A program made the translations under genes and the position numbers. A model generated the notes under the pieces. That model saw nothing but the letters and a program-made list of their open reading frames with translations. It did no database searches and had not been told where the DNA came from. Source: Carya illinoinensis (lineage: Eukaryota; Streptophyta; Magnoliopsida; Fagales; Juglandaceae). From it: a DNA stretch of 64,000 nucleotides. The stretch spans positions 28,628,001 through 28,692,000 of the forward strand of contig NC_056760.1 of the NCBI RefSeq assembly GCF_018687715.1, written 5' to 3'. Shown here piece after piece: positions 32,786 to 44,440 of the stretch (the first letter of the stretch is position 1; every line of letters starts with the position of its first letter).

Positions 32786-35325
32786 ATGAGTGAACACGAA
32801 GATCAACCCACTAGAACCCTTCAGGATTACCTCCACCCTACACGCACAGCCACACCATCATGCATCATGTTTCCAGCTAATATTCGCCAATTGGATTTTA
32901 AAACAGGGATGATACGGTTACTCCCTACTATTTTAAAACAGGGATGATACAGTTACTCCCTACTTTTCATGGCTTGGAAAATGAAAATCCATATGTGCAC
33001 ATTAGGGAGTTTGAGGAAGTAGTTGCGACTTTTCATAGTCAAAATGCAACTGATGACATTGTGAGACTTAAGTTCTTTCCTTTCTCTTTGAAGGATAGAA
33101 CTAAGAGTTGGCTATACTCTTTGAGACCACGATCTATTGGGTCATGGAATGAGATGATTCAGGTCTTCTTTAATAAATACTTTCCCCAACATAAGACCAA
33201 TGCTTTAAAAAGGCAAATCTCCACCTTTGTACAAAAGGACAGTGAGACTTTGTATCAGTCTTGGGAGAGATTTAAGGAGCTATTGAGTATGTGTCCTCAC
33301 CATGGGTATGAGAATTGGCGCTTAGTGAGCTATTTTTATAAGGGACTTACACCTAGAGAGCGTCAATTTGTGGAGATGATGTGTAATGGTGAGTTCTTGC
33401 AGAAAGATCCTGATGAGGCTATAGAATACCTCAATAAGCTTGCTGAAAAAGCTCACACTTGGACTGGACCTAGTGCTACTGAGAGCACAAATAGATCACG
33501 ACCTACAGGAAAAATAAATGGTGGTGGAATTTACCATCTTAGGGAAGAAGATAACCTAAAAGCTAAGGTTGAGATGCTCACTAGAGAGCTAGAGGCGTTG
33601 AAGACTAAGGACTTAAAGCCAACACACGTGGCTAATCATGCAGAGTCTTTTGGACCATGTTTTGTGTGTGGTGGGGTAGATCACCTTGCCCAAGAGTGTC
33701 CCACATTTGTTAAGATGAGAGAGATATATGAGGAACAATGTAATGCCTTAGGTATGTACAAGAAGTCTTTTACACATTTCTCTGATACCTATAATCCGGA
33801 GTGGCGTAATCACCCCAATTTTAGCTGGAAGTCTAAAAACCAGCCGCCTGCACAACCCCCTAGATCATATCCTACACCATATCATGCACCTTCATCTTCT
33901 AGGAGCCCCTTAGAAAATACTTTACATGCTTTTATTGAGGCACAAGGTAAGACTAACCAAAAGTTTGAATCTTTGATTACGCAGGTTGTTGAAGAAAATA
34001 AGGAGATAAAAAGCCAAGTGTCCAAATTGATGAGCTCCTTGAGAATGAATGAGCGAGGTAAGTTTCATTCTCAAGCTCAATCCGTACCCCATGGTCAACA
34101 CATGGCGCAAGAGAATTTGAAGGATGCGAATGCCATTGTGACACGAAGTGGTAAGTCATTACACATCCCAACAACGAACAAATCAGAGGATGTGGAAGAG
34201 GATCAAAGCAATAGTGGTGCCGAGCTGCCCAAAGAAGCCAAGGAAATAAAGAGCCCAGTTAAGATACCATTTCCTCAAGCTTTAAAACTGAATAAGCGAA
34301 CTTTGGATCCTAACAATGAAATCTTGGAGAATCTCAAGCAGGTAAAAATTAACCTCCCTCTTTTGCATGTTATTAAACAAGTTCCTACTTACGCAAAAGT
34401 TCTTAAAGATTTATGTACAGTCAAGAGGAAGCACCATGTTAAGAAGACAGCATTTCTGACAGAGCAAGTTAGTGCTCTAATTGAGCAGCGGATTCCTCCC
34501 AAGTACAAGGATCCTGGTTGCCCAACCATTGCATGCAGCATTGGAAATCATGAGTTTGGGCAAGCTTTGCTAGATTTAGGAGCTAGCGTGAATCTAATGC
34601 CATATTCTATTTATTTGCAGTTGGGGTTGGGAGAAATCAAACCAACCACTGTGGTATTACAATTGGCTGACCGTTCAATCAAAGTACCCCGGGGTGTGGT
34701 AGAGGATGTTCTAATTCAAATTGATAAATTTTATTATCCTGTTGATTTCCTAATCCTTGACACTAGCTCTGTTGTTGATACTACTTTTAAAATTCCTGTG
34801 ATTTTAGGTAGGCCTTTCCTTGCCACTGCTAATGCTCTTATTAATTGCAGGAATGGGCTCATGAAGCTTTCTTTTGGAAACATGACTCTCGAGGTGAATA
34901 TCTTCCATATTGCAAGACAGCCAGAAGATGATGATGAGAGCCACCAGACATACATGATTGACTCACTCATAGAAAGGGGAGTTTCTATAGCTCATGATTT
35001 TGACCCCCTTGAGTATTTTCTTGTTAATTCTGAGTTTGATTCTATCAGTAATCCATCTGATGTAGTTGATATTTGTGCTATCTTTGATAGAACTCAGGAT
35101 TATGGCACTCGGGCCTGGCAACCGAAGTTTGAGGAGTTGCTTGAGAGAGAGGAAAAGCAAATTCCTTCAAGTGTGGAAGCACCCAAAGTTGAACTGAAAC
35201 CTCTGCCTAAGGGTTTAAAGCATGTTTTCCTTGGTCCAGGTGATACTTTTCCTGTTATTATTTCATCTGAATTGTCTGAGTCTCAAGGTGAGAAATTAAT
35301 TTGGATCCTAAGTGAGCCCTCGTAG
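32786..35325 (+). pseudogene. Athila-type gag and protease, frameshifted
   Basis: Gag starts at the ATG at 32786 (MSEHEDQPTRTLQDY). A 35-bp tandem duplication (32896-32930 repeated from 32931) shifts the frame; the long open frame resumes at 32944 and runs 793 codons. It contains the gag core (EFEEVVATFHSQ, WERFKELLSMCPHHGYENW, VEMMCNGEF) and one CCHC zinc knuckle, CFVCGGVDHLAQEC, at 33658-33699. An aspartic protease follows with active-site box DLGAS at 34572-34586 and the later ILGRPFLATA. The frame stops at 35325, where a stretch normally linking protease to RT appears deleted. Gag coats the RNA; the protease would process the polyprotein. Confidence 0.88.
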
Positions 35326-35329
35326 AGAC

Positions 35330-36896
35330 CCCCAGCGTAGGCTTAATCCTACTATGAAAGAAGTGGTGAAAAATGAAGTGTTGAAACTATTAGATGCAGG
35401 AATCATATATCCTATTGTTGATAGTAAATGGGTAAGTCATACACAGGTTGTTCCTAAGAAGTCAGGTGAAGAATGACCTGGGAGAGCTAGTCCCTACAAA
35501 ACTTGTGACTGGGTGGCGAATGTGCATTGATTATAGAAAATTGAATGCTGCCACCCGGAAAGACCATTTTCCTCTCTCTTTTATTGATCAAATTCTTGAG
35601 CATGTGACTGGTCATCCTTTCTATTGTTTCTTGGATGGTTATTCTGGTTATTATCAAATTGAAATTGCATTAGAAGACCAGGATAAAACCACTTTCACTT
35701 GTCCTTTCGGTACTTATGCTTTTCGTAGAATGCCATTTGGATTGTGTAATGCACCTGCTACTTTTCAACGTTGCATGATGAGCATTTTTAGTGACATGGT
35801 TGAAAATTGCATGGAAGTTTTTATGGATGACTTGACTATTTTTGGATCTACTTTTGATGTATGCTTATTGAATTTAGAGAGGATGTTGACTCGCTGTGAG
35901 GAGAAGGAATTGGTTTTGAATTGGAAAAAATGCCACTTTATGGTACCTTCAGGTATTGTGTTAGGGCATATTATTTCTTCTAGGGGGATAGAGGTAGATC
36001 AATCTAAGATTGAATTAATCTCTAAGTTGCCTACACCTAGGATAGTAAAGGACGTGAGATCCTTTCTTGGTCATGCAGGCTTTTATAGGAGGTTCATACA
36101 GAATTTTTCCACCATATCTAGACCACTATGTGACCTCCTAACTAAAGATGCCCCATTTGAGTGGACACAAGATTGTCAAGAGGCCTTTAAAACGCTAATT
36201 GGCAAGCTTACCTCAGCACCCATAATGCAGCCACCTGATTGGACTTTACCTTTTGAGATTATGTGTGATGCAAGTGATTTTGCTGTAGGTGCTGTACTTG
36301 GACAACGAAGGGAGGGAAAGCCTTTTGTCATTTACTATGCTAGTAGAACTCTAAATAGTACTCAGATGAATTACTCCACCACTGAAAAAGTGTTGCTAGC
36401 TGTAGTGTTTGCTTTGGATAAGTTTCATGCTTACGTGATTGGTTCTCCTATTATTATTTTTACGAATCATGCAGCCCTTAAGTACCTTTTTACAAAGAAG
36501 GATGCTAAGGCACGGTTAATACGATGGATTTTACTTTTGCAGGAATTTGACATGTCCATCAAAGACAAGAAAGGAGTGGAGAACGTAGTGGCTGACCATC
36601 TCTCGAGGCTCACATTTGAGGACACCTCTGACCACCTGCCAATTAGGGATGATTTTCCCGATGAGCATTTACTATCTATTACTTCTCTACCATGGTTTGC
36701 TCATATTGTGAATTATTTGGCTGCAGGTGAGATACCGGTGGATTGGAGCGCTCAGGACAAGAGGAAGTTCATAACTGAGGTACGTAATTTCTATTGGGAT
36801 GATCTTTTTCTTTTCAAATACTGCCCTGACCAAATTTTAAGGCGTTGCATCCCTGATGAAGAGATTGCTAGCGTCTTGGAATTTTGTCATTCTTAA
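35330..36896 (+). pseudogene. Athila-type reverse transcriptase and RNase H
   Basis: 35330-35475 carries the RT N-terminal region (RRLNPTMKEVV, LLDAGIIYPI, VVPKKSG) in a frame different from both neighbours. From 35448 the open frame gives GWRMCIDYRKLN, FCFLDGYSGYYQI and the catalytic FMDD at about 35820-35831, with both Asp residues present. RNase H follows at 36240-36620 (MCDASDFAVGAVLGQ, YSTTEKVLLAVVFALDKF, VADHLSRL). The frame ends at a stop at 36894 just inside the integrase zinc-binding region. The polyprotein is broken at 35325, about 35470 and 36894, so the intact RT core is not expected to be made in context. Confidence 0.9.
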
Positions 36897-37985
36897 GCTT
36901 GTGGGGGCCACTTTTCAATAAAGAAAACCGCTGCAAAAATTCTGCAGTGTGGATTTTATTGGCCCACCATATTTAAGGATGCAAACATCTATTGTCGCTC
37001 ATGTGAAAAGTGTCAAAAGTTAGGAGTTATATCCCGTCATAATATGATGCCCTTAAACCCAATTTTAGTGATTGAAATTTTTGATTGTTGGGGCATTGAT
37101 TTTATGGGACCATTTCCTCCTTCTTTTGGATATCAATATATTATTGTGGCAATAGATTATGTGTCAAAATGGGTAGAGGCAGCAGCTTGCAGGAGCAATG
37201 ATAATAGGACGGTAATCAAATTTCTCAAAGAGAATGTGTTATCTCGATTTGGTACACCACGTACTATCATTAGTGATCGGGGTACACATTTTTGCAACCG
37301 TTCTTTTGAGGCTTTGATGAAAAAATATGGAGTGGTACATAAGATCTCTACTGCCTACCACCCCTAGACAAGTGGACAGGTAGAACTTGCAAACAGGGAA
37401 ATTAAGCAAATTTTAGAAAAAACGGTCAATCCAGATCGCAAAAATTGGTCTTTAAGACTAGTTGATGCGCTTTGGGCCTATCGTACAGCTTTCAAAACTC
37501 CCTTAGGTATGTCACCTTATAGGCTTGTTTTTGGGAAGCCTTGCCATTTACCTGTGGAGCTCGAGCATCGAGCTTATTGGGCCATTAAGCATTTCAATTT
37601 TGATATGGGAGAAGCAGGTAAACTTACAAAATTTCAGTTAACCGAGTTAGAGGAGTTGAGAAATGATGCTTATGAGAGCTCTAGAATCTATAAGGCTAAA
37701 ATGAAAGCGTTTCATGATAAAAATATTTTGAGAAAAACGTTTAAGCTTAATGATCGAGTGTTTTTATATGATTCTAGACTCCATAAGCACCCAGGAAAAC
37801 TTCGGTCTAGGTGGACTGACCCATTTTTAGTAAGGAATGTTTTTGTAAATGGGGTGGTAGAAATAGAAGATCCTAAGGATGGTTGGATCTTTAAAGTAAA
37901 TGGTCAACGCCTTAAAATATTAATTGATAGGCAAGTTCCGGAAGTGGAAGACATTCCACTTGTGGATCCAATCTATCAACCTTGA
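36897..37985 (+). pseudogene. Athila-type integrase
   Basis: The HHCC zinc finger begins before the stop at 36894 (His in FCHS) and continues with GGHFS and CRSCEKCQKLG. The catalytic core follows: WGIDFMGPF (first Asp, about 37095), IISDRGTHF (second Asp, about 37275) and the Glu region after 37368 ([11 protein letters not shown]). A TAG at 37365 splits the core between the second Asp and the Glu. The C-terminal part, 37509-37985, runs through [19 protein letters not shown] and [12 protein letters not shown]. Integrase would insert the cDNA; here two in-frame stops disable it. Confidence 0.9.
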
Positions 37986-39674
37986 CCACACTACCAAGGT
38001 ATGTATTTCTTTATTTATTTTGTTTTGCTTTGTTTTGTTTTTGTTTTTTCTTATTTTCTTTCTTTTCCTTTTTGTTTGCTGTTGTTTTCTTTATTTTTGA
38101 TTGCAGGATAGTTTCATTTCGTCATTTCAGATTACCATCTTTGGTGTTTAGGGAGCTACCCACGTCACTCATCAGGTGTATTCTACCATTTTCAGTAACT
38201 CCTCATTCAATTTTGATTCTTAAACATTGAGAATAATGTTTCATTTAAGTTGGGGGATGGTGGTGCAAATTCAGTATTTAAAATGCTTGTTGAAACACTA
38301 GCATATTTTCATGTGTCAATTTTTTTTTAATTTGCATCACACGTGTATCATTTTCACATGTGTACTCATTCTTATTCATAGCCATCTTCGTGAATTCACC
38401 AAACCCACCAAATCATTTTTTGCTGAAACATTCACAGAATCCTTAATGCACTTATCCAAGTTTTGTGGTAAGATGGTGGTTTGACACATGTAGCTAGATA
38501 ACTCTTTTGCTTAAGTATTCATGTGAGTTTGGAGAGGATTGAGAGCATAGAAATGCAGTAAATTGTGATAAGCGTTCATTGATCTGTTGAATTGGGCACT
38601 TCTTTTGAGAATATCATTACATGGGTTGCGGTACAATGGTGGATATACTTGGGATATGACGAAGGTCAACTTAGGATTAACGTTTGAGCCTTTCAAGCTA
38701 TCATTTCCATCATAGACCCCTAGTAGCCAACTTTGAGCCAATAAACACTTGTAGCTTTTTCTTTTCATATGCCCATATTATCCATGCATCTCCACATTGG
38801 AGTATAACCTATACACAGATTTTCTTATCCTTTTTACTTCCAAGTGTATACTAGGTGTGGAATTTGTATTTTCTTTCTTTAATTTTATCATTTTCAATTA
38901 AGAAAAAAAGAGAAGAGTACAAGTTGCAAAGTGTTCAATTGAGTGAGCTCCAAAAAAAAAAAAGTTGGTAGAGATGGAAAGAATACAAAAGTGGCATGTG
39001 TTTGTCTATCAAATTGTTGAAAAAAAAAGAGGAAGAAGAAGGAAAAACATTATTATTTGATGATCTGAAAAGTTGGAGAGTATATCAAGTGAGAAGTGTG
39101 GTCTATTGAGATATTTAATAAAATTCCCTTTGTAAGTACTTGGAAGTTTTTGAATCCCTTTCATTCTTTTTTTTTTTATATAACCCCAAAACCAAGCCAC
39201 ATTACAACCTTTTTTGTTGACAATTCTAATCCTAAGTAAGCTGTTGGAAAGATTGATGGAAGTCTCATTTGTTAGTGTTCCTGTCATAAGATCAATATTT
39301 GCTTTTTTTTTTTACATAATTGCCTAATTTTCCATGAGAGTGTGTATACACCCATGTCAACTCCATAGAGAGAGCCTTTACATGAAACACTATTATACCC
39401 GTGAGTTATGGAGTTGAACCTTTTGCTTAAGATGTTCTTGATGTTGCATGTGTCAAGGTTAGTGGTACGATGGTTATGGCTTGAAGAACACACACACACT
39501 CTGTGGATTGCTATAGATGGATTGATCTTGATGGGTTATTAGATTCCTTAGATTGTTTTGATATGTGAATCTGGAAAGTGTGACTTGATGGCCTTTATGT
39601 GTGATTTTCTTTGGTCTCTTTCGTTGTTTTGACATGAAAATTGCTAGGGACTAGTAAAGAGTAAGTTGGGGGTG
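37986..39674. other. Internal 3' tail of the Athila-type element
   Basis: No env-like or other convincing frame. 38000-38100 is T-rich with TTTTGTTTTGCTTTG repeats. The tail ends with a purine-rich AGAGTAAGTTGGGGGTG (39658-39674) immediately before the 3' LTR, the polypurine-tract position. Short frames at 38511-39499 on the minus strand show no motif. Confidence 0.6.
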
Positions 39675-41039
39675 TGATGAGTGTGCGAAAGTGCACTCTA
39701 TATACCCTATTATTGGACTAAAATGCTAAAATGTGAATAGAAATCATAGGAATGAATATGTATTCTTAAATTGAATTTCTATTTACGTTGGGATACTCCT
39801 AAGCAGTTTTTTTTATGTCTAATTTCAGAGTTTATAAAAGAGCAAGTCAAGCCCAGCCAAATTCAAAGGAGGACATTCATGGGGTTTGAGAGCAATTTGG
39901 AAGAAAAGAAAAAGAAAAAAATCACAAAATGAAACCGCAAGAAGTCCAAGTCCGAAATTCGCTAGGAGACAGTCTGGACATACTTTAATCTTTTGACTGT
40001 ATCTTTTTACTCACATATCGGATTAATGCGATGCTTGATGCATTGGAAAGCTATCTTAAAGGGCTATAACTTTGTCTTTAATAAGGATTTCCAAATTCGA
40101 ACTCCTGAAGGCCATACGTGGCTGCCAAGATAAGTCCTAAAATTTAGGCGAATTTTTTTATGCGGAAATTAAGAGGACATTAGGGTTTCTTTCCTACCCT
40201 ATATAAGCATATCATTAGCACGAAATGGAGGGGGAGGAAGAGGCACAAGAGACAGATCTGAAGAGAGGAGAAAATCACTTCCATGGCCACCGTTCGCTTC
40301 AGTTTTCTCTGGAGATTTTTGTTGTCCATTATATTTATAGGTAACTAAATTCTCAAGTAGAGTTAGGGATGAACTTGCACATTAGATGGTATTTCTAATT
40401 TATTCTTAATTCATGTATTTAATTTTCAATTGCTAAAACTCTTTTGTTTTATCATTCTCAATTCATCGTTGATGTTTTCTTCTCCGAATAATCATAGAAT
40501 TTATTCTGTTTATGGATTCAGTCATGCTTTTTCTATTGAATGGATTAGTTCTTTGATTATGTTTGGATCAATTATTTATCTATATTGATTTAGTTTTTTG
40601 TTGCAATATCGCTTCCTGAGTATATTGTCGTCATTGGATTTTATCAATAGGGGTAGTAATTCACGTTTTTTAAAACTGGTGAATGTTTTTTCAAAGGGTT
40701 ACATTTGATTTAAGTCTGGTTTATAAATCTATACCTTCTGATTGAGAATTGCAAGAATTGAGTTCCTAATTGAGCTATCCAATGAATTAAGAATAATTAA
40801 AATAGTAGATTTGTGCAAGGGATTTCCGACGCTCTACTGTTTGTCAAATTTGAGTATTTTTTCTATTAATTACTTTGCTTCACTTGAATTTACATTTAAA
40901 ATTAATCTTTGTTCTCTATTACTTATTTAATATTTTTCTTTAGTTTCTTTGTTCCTCTTGCTATTCTTTTAATTTGTCTCCCTGTGGAATCGACACTCCA
41001 AAGTTGTGCTACAACTATCGCGTTATTCTTTGGGCGTAA
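39675..41039 (+). repeat. 3' LTR of the Athila-type element
   Basis: Starts TGATGAGTGTGC and ends near TTCTTTGGGCGTAA; about 1365 bp. It differs from the 5' LTR by scattered substitutions and a 12-bp insertion near 40762 (around TTCCTAATTGAG). Confidence 0.88.
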
Positions 41040-41202
41040 TTAGAACCGAACAGTCCCGAATGGGACCGGACCGCCCCGATCTTTAAGAGGTTCGGTTCGG
41101 TCCAGGGTGGGAAAACCTTGGACCGAATAGGTCCAGTCCGGTCCGGTCCATAAAACCCCTCAGGACTGGATCGGACCGAACCGAACTCTCCACTATCTCC
41201 TA

Positions 41203-42664
41203 TTCCTGACCTAGTTGAGAAAAACTCCTTCACAACTGAAACCACCTTGTCTCCTATTGTGGTCCAATTGTCTTGGTAGAATCCAGCAAAGAATCCATTT
41301 GGGCATGGGGATTCTTTGCATCTCAAAAACAACACTTTTAACTTCCTCAAAACTGCACTCCACTAGCAATTGTCTATTCATCTCTGGTGTCACCATTGGT
41401 TCCATGTCTTGAAGTACCTCTTCAATGCCTCTCGGTTGTGAGGATTGAAACAGGTCCTGGTAGAACCTTTGGAAAAGATAGCATATGCCTTCATGGTCCC
41501 CAGCACATTCCCCTCTCTCATTTTTAACCACTTTGATGGTATTAGTTTGTCTTATTTGGGATGCACATTTGTGGAAGTATTTGGAATTCTTGTCCCATTC
41601 CTGAGCCATAACTGCTTGGACCTTTGCCTCCATTTGGTTTCCTCCCCTACCAGCATTCCATCCACCTCTCTTTGCAGGTCTCTTATGGTATCATTAAGAT
41701 CCCCTTGGTTTAAGTCATGCAATTGTCGGATCATGACACTTTTCAACCTAACTTGCTTGGTTTGGTTACCTTCACTTATCTTCTGCCAACTTCTCAAGTG
41801 TTGTCTACACTTTGCCAAGCCATTTTTGAGGAAGCTTAGGGAATGGCCCCTATGGAGGGTTGTTATCCAAGCCCTTTCCATTGTTTCCTTACACCCTTCT
41901 TTATTGGACCAGCTAGCTTCATACCTAAACAACTTCTGCCCCTTCCTCACATTTCCTTCCCCGTTATCACAAGCAATTAGCAATGGGGAATGATAAGAGT
42001 TTATGATAGGTAGAACATGAACTTTCCAAGTGCCATAGAGTAAAGGCTAGGATGCATTTCCCATAGCTCGGTCCAGTCTTTCTTTTGTGAAACCACCTCC
42101 ATCTCTCTTGTTGCTCCATGTGAACTTTGAGCCTATATATCCCAAGTCACTAAGCTCACAAGCATCTAGTGCTTCCCTGAACCTTTCCATCTGAGAGAAA
42201 GGCCTAGAGGCATCCCCTGACTTCTCTGCCATGCTGAGTATTTCATTAAAGTCCCCCATGCATAGCCATGGGGTTTGGTTCTCAGGCTTTATCATTCTTA
42301 ATAGCTGCCAACTGCCTTTCCTTTTCTCAGCTGATGGGTTCCCATAAAAGCCTGACATCAACCATGGTTGTCCCCTATACTCAGGTGTTATGGTTACTGC
42401 AATGTGGCCCCTAGAGTAAGAGGTCAACTGAGCATTCACTTCATTTTTCCAAAGCATTTCCAATCCACCACTCTTGCCTATACTGTCAACCACATAACTT
42501 TGGTCAAGGCCCAGCTTATTCCTAATCTTTTCTATCCTCTCTCTTCTACATTTAGTTTCTGATAGGAACATTACCAGGGGGTCCTTTTCCTTCACCAACA
42601 TGTGAAGTTCACAAACTGTCCGAGGGTTTCCAAGCCCTCAGCAGTTCCAGCATAGTATTTTCAT
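41203..42664 (-). pseudogene. LINE ORF2, 5' half: endonuclease and start of RT
   Basis: An ATG at 42664 opens MKILCWNC, the usual start of a plant L1 apurinic-like endonuclease, and meets a stop after eight codons. Downstream are FLSETKC, SGGLEMLWKN, GFYGNPSAEKRKGSW, CMGDFNEIL and FTWSNKRDGGG..ERLDRAMGN (42601-42047), covering most endonuclease motifs. 41983-41552 is the linker region; 41633-41211 leads into RT (GFFAGFYQDNW, KEFFSTRSG), where hAT copy C cuts it at about 41203. Multiple stops and frame changes are present. Such an enzyme nicks target DNA to prime reverse transcription; this one is dead. Confidence 0.85.
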
Positions 42665-44116
42665 GTGGGTAGGCAGGACTGCATAGCAGCCTCTGCCCCT
42701 GCACTGATCCCCTCAGCCTTTTCCTCATCAAGAAGCCTTAAGTATCTTTTTAACTCTATTTCCTGTCTCAGGTTGGGCCTTCCTTCTCTGGGCTTTACTG
42801 GGTTGCTCAAAGCCCATCTCCCCTCCCTTTGGTTGGTCCATAGAGCTAGATGGGCCAACCCATGCTCTTAACTACCACCTCTTTTGGGTGGGGGTCCCTT
42901 TTCCACCTGCTGGACTCTTTTTACTGCTCTAGCCCCTGGGTGATTTCACCATACCTTTTCACAAGAGTGGATTGCTTTGGAGACTTTGCCTTAACCTTAA
43001 GGCTTTGCTCAACTAGCCTGTAAGAACTTTTCATGGAAATGGTAGTTTTTGGCTCTTGTGTCTTGACTTGTGCCCTGCAGTCCCATGAATAGACAGAAAA
43101 TCTCCATTGTACACTTTATGGTTCCCCATGCTCTGAAGTGCCTCAGAGCCGTGTGACAGTCTGCAGGCCTGTTCAGAAGGGAAGTTGCTATCCTCGTTGG
43201 ACTGATATGTGAACTACTGGACAATACCTGGTGGTTCCTGCCATGGTACCTCCACCTCTGGTGGTGGTTGAGGCTTCCTGCTGCCACCCTGATGAGCACC
43301 CTTCTCCTGGCCTTGTTCTCGTGAGTGAGATCCCTGTGAAGAAGATGTAGGTGACCCTCCATACTTCGTCACAGAGAGTTGGTGATGGGGGGCAGTAGAT
43401 GCCCTCAACCACTATCCATACTGCTCTTGGGACTGAGGGACTAGGTTGAAGTTAGAACACTTGCCGTTAACATCCTTCAATAAACCACACTTGTAGCATA
43501 TAGTGGGGAGACGTTCATATTTGAAGTAAGCCCAACATTGTTTCCCGCCCAGGTTGATCATCCTGCCTCTTTTCAGAGGTTTTGTAATGTTGACTTCTAC
43601 CCTTATTCTTAGAAAGCTCCCCCATCCATACCCCTGACCATCCACCTCCACCAGGTGCACCCTACCTGTAGCTTCATCTATCCTCCTCCCCACTAGCTCA
43701 TTCATCCCTGCAAATGGTAGGTTATGAATTTGAACCTAGAAGAGTTCTGTGTTGAACTGCACCTCATTTGGAGTCAAAACTCCTTCAAACTCCTTAAGGC
43801 AGATAAGGTGAAGGTCAAAGGACCAACGTCTTCCCTATAGGACCTTCTCCTTATCAGAGATAAGTTGGAACTCTAGCAAAAACTTGTTGATACCTAAGTC
43901 CCTAAACGTTAGCCATCCTTCTGTGTTCCACACTTTAGACATGGTGGTCTTGAATGCATCTCTGTTAGCGTATCAATCATTGAGGATCAAAGCCAAGAGG
44001 CAGTGGTTGCCCCTGAGCTTAGTAGCCGAGACTGCATCCTCTGGCAATAGAAACTCTTGTTGCTCTTCTTCAGTAAGGTTAAGATTGCCCCAACGTTGGG
44101 TGATGTCCTCCTCCAT
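42665..44116 (-). pseudogene. LINE ORF1 (DUF4283/CCHC type)
   Basis: The ATG at 44116 opens MEEDITQRWGNLNLTEEE, the typical start of plant L1 ORF1 proteins with a DUF4283 RNA-binding domain. The next part (44100-43740) is out of frame in places but still gives LLALILND and SKVWNTEGWLTFRDLG. 43705-43412 (MNELVGRRIDEATG, VEVNITKPLKRGRM, LPTICYKCGLL) covers the end of the domain and one incomplete CCHC knuckle (C..C..G, last Cys as GKCSNF). The rest, to 42665, is a low-complexity Pro/Arg/Ser-rich linker in shifted frames. ORF1 proteins coat LINE RNA. Broken. Confidence 0.8.
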
Positions 44117-44269
44117 TGATAAGAAACCACTCTAAAGGCTTGCACCTAAGAGACACCATACACCAGCTTAGTCACAGGACTAAGCGAGAAACCTCAACCT
44201 TTTCGCAGGAGAGGACCTGTCCAATTGTGCTATTGATTCATATGAATAAAACTACCACAACCATTTTAT

Positions 44270-44440
44270 CTTAAAGTGTTGAATTATTTGGGAGACTCTA
44301 ATATCCTACTAAGTGATGTATAAGTGCAATCACAACAATTTGACGTGGACTATAAGAAAATTAAAGATCTAGGCTTGTGGGAATTCTACTATGATTGAGG
44401 TAATTTGAATTAACATTATCTAATATTGGTATCAAAGCTC
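44270..44440 (+). other. Primer-binding-site-like relic of an LTR retrotransposon
   Basis: TTGGTATCAAAGCTC at 44426-44440 matches the complement of initiator tRNA-Met used by many plant LTR retrotransposons. It is preceded by 150 bp with a GGAATTCTACTATGATTG..TAATA stretch that could be the end of a 5' LTR. No gag follows, so this is at most a decayed fragment. The full-length LINE inserted immediately to its left. Confidence 0.4.

Larger units (their letters stand above)
31179..41039 (+). mobile_element. Athila-type Ty3/Gypsy LTR retrotransposon
   Basis: Two direct LTRs (31179-32529 and 39675-41039) enclose gag, protease, RT, RNase H and integrase in Ty3/Gypsy order on the plus strand. The RT and protease wording (MPFGLCNAPATFQRCMMSIF; LDLGASVNLMPYSIYLQLGL) is characteristic of the plant Athila lineage; this is recognition by eye. 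There is no env-like frame in the 1.7 kb after integrase. It inserted into the subterminal repeats of hAT copy C: CCGGACC precedes it and GAACCGAACAG follows. A 5-bp duplication is not clean (GGACC against GAACC four bases past the apparent LTR end). Coding regions are broken in several places. Confidence 0.92.
23460..41202 (+). mobile_element. hAT element copy C, split by an Athila-type retrotransposon
   Basis: The left end is TAGGGGTGAGTATCGG at 23460 followed by dense CCGGTCCGG/CGGACCGG repeats. The right end, 41040-41202, has the same repeats in reverse orientation and closes with TAGGAGATAG on the minus strand. The transposase lies between, at 26580-28696 on the plus strand. Its own length is about 7.9 kb once 31179-41039 is removed. 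A decayed target duplication may be CCTCACAT (23450-23457) and CCTGACCT (41205-41212), 6 of 8 positions, so boundaries are good to about 10 bp. It interrupts LINE ORF2. Confidence 0.8.
20798..44257 (-). mobile_element. Near full-length L1-type LINE, split by hAT copy C
   Basis: A 12-bp duplication CAACCATTTTAT lies at 20786-20797 and 44258-44269. At the left, TTTATTTTATTTTTTTT is the poly(A) tail of a minus-strand insertion. LINE sequence occupies 41203-44257 (5' UTR, ORF1, endonuclease, start of RT) and 20798-23459 (rest of RT, zinc-binding region, RNase H). Together that is about 5.7 kb, the usual size of a complete plant L1. The two halves join within RT: the frame ending FFSTRSG at 41215 resumes as EVNDTYIVLISKK at 23450. 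Everything between is the hAT element and what inserted into it. Confidence 0.88.

Noticed and set aside
41445..41993. 182-codon plus-strand frame
   Set aside because: It is antisense to the LINE linker region, whose minus-strand frame carries recognisable L1 wording.
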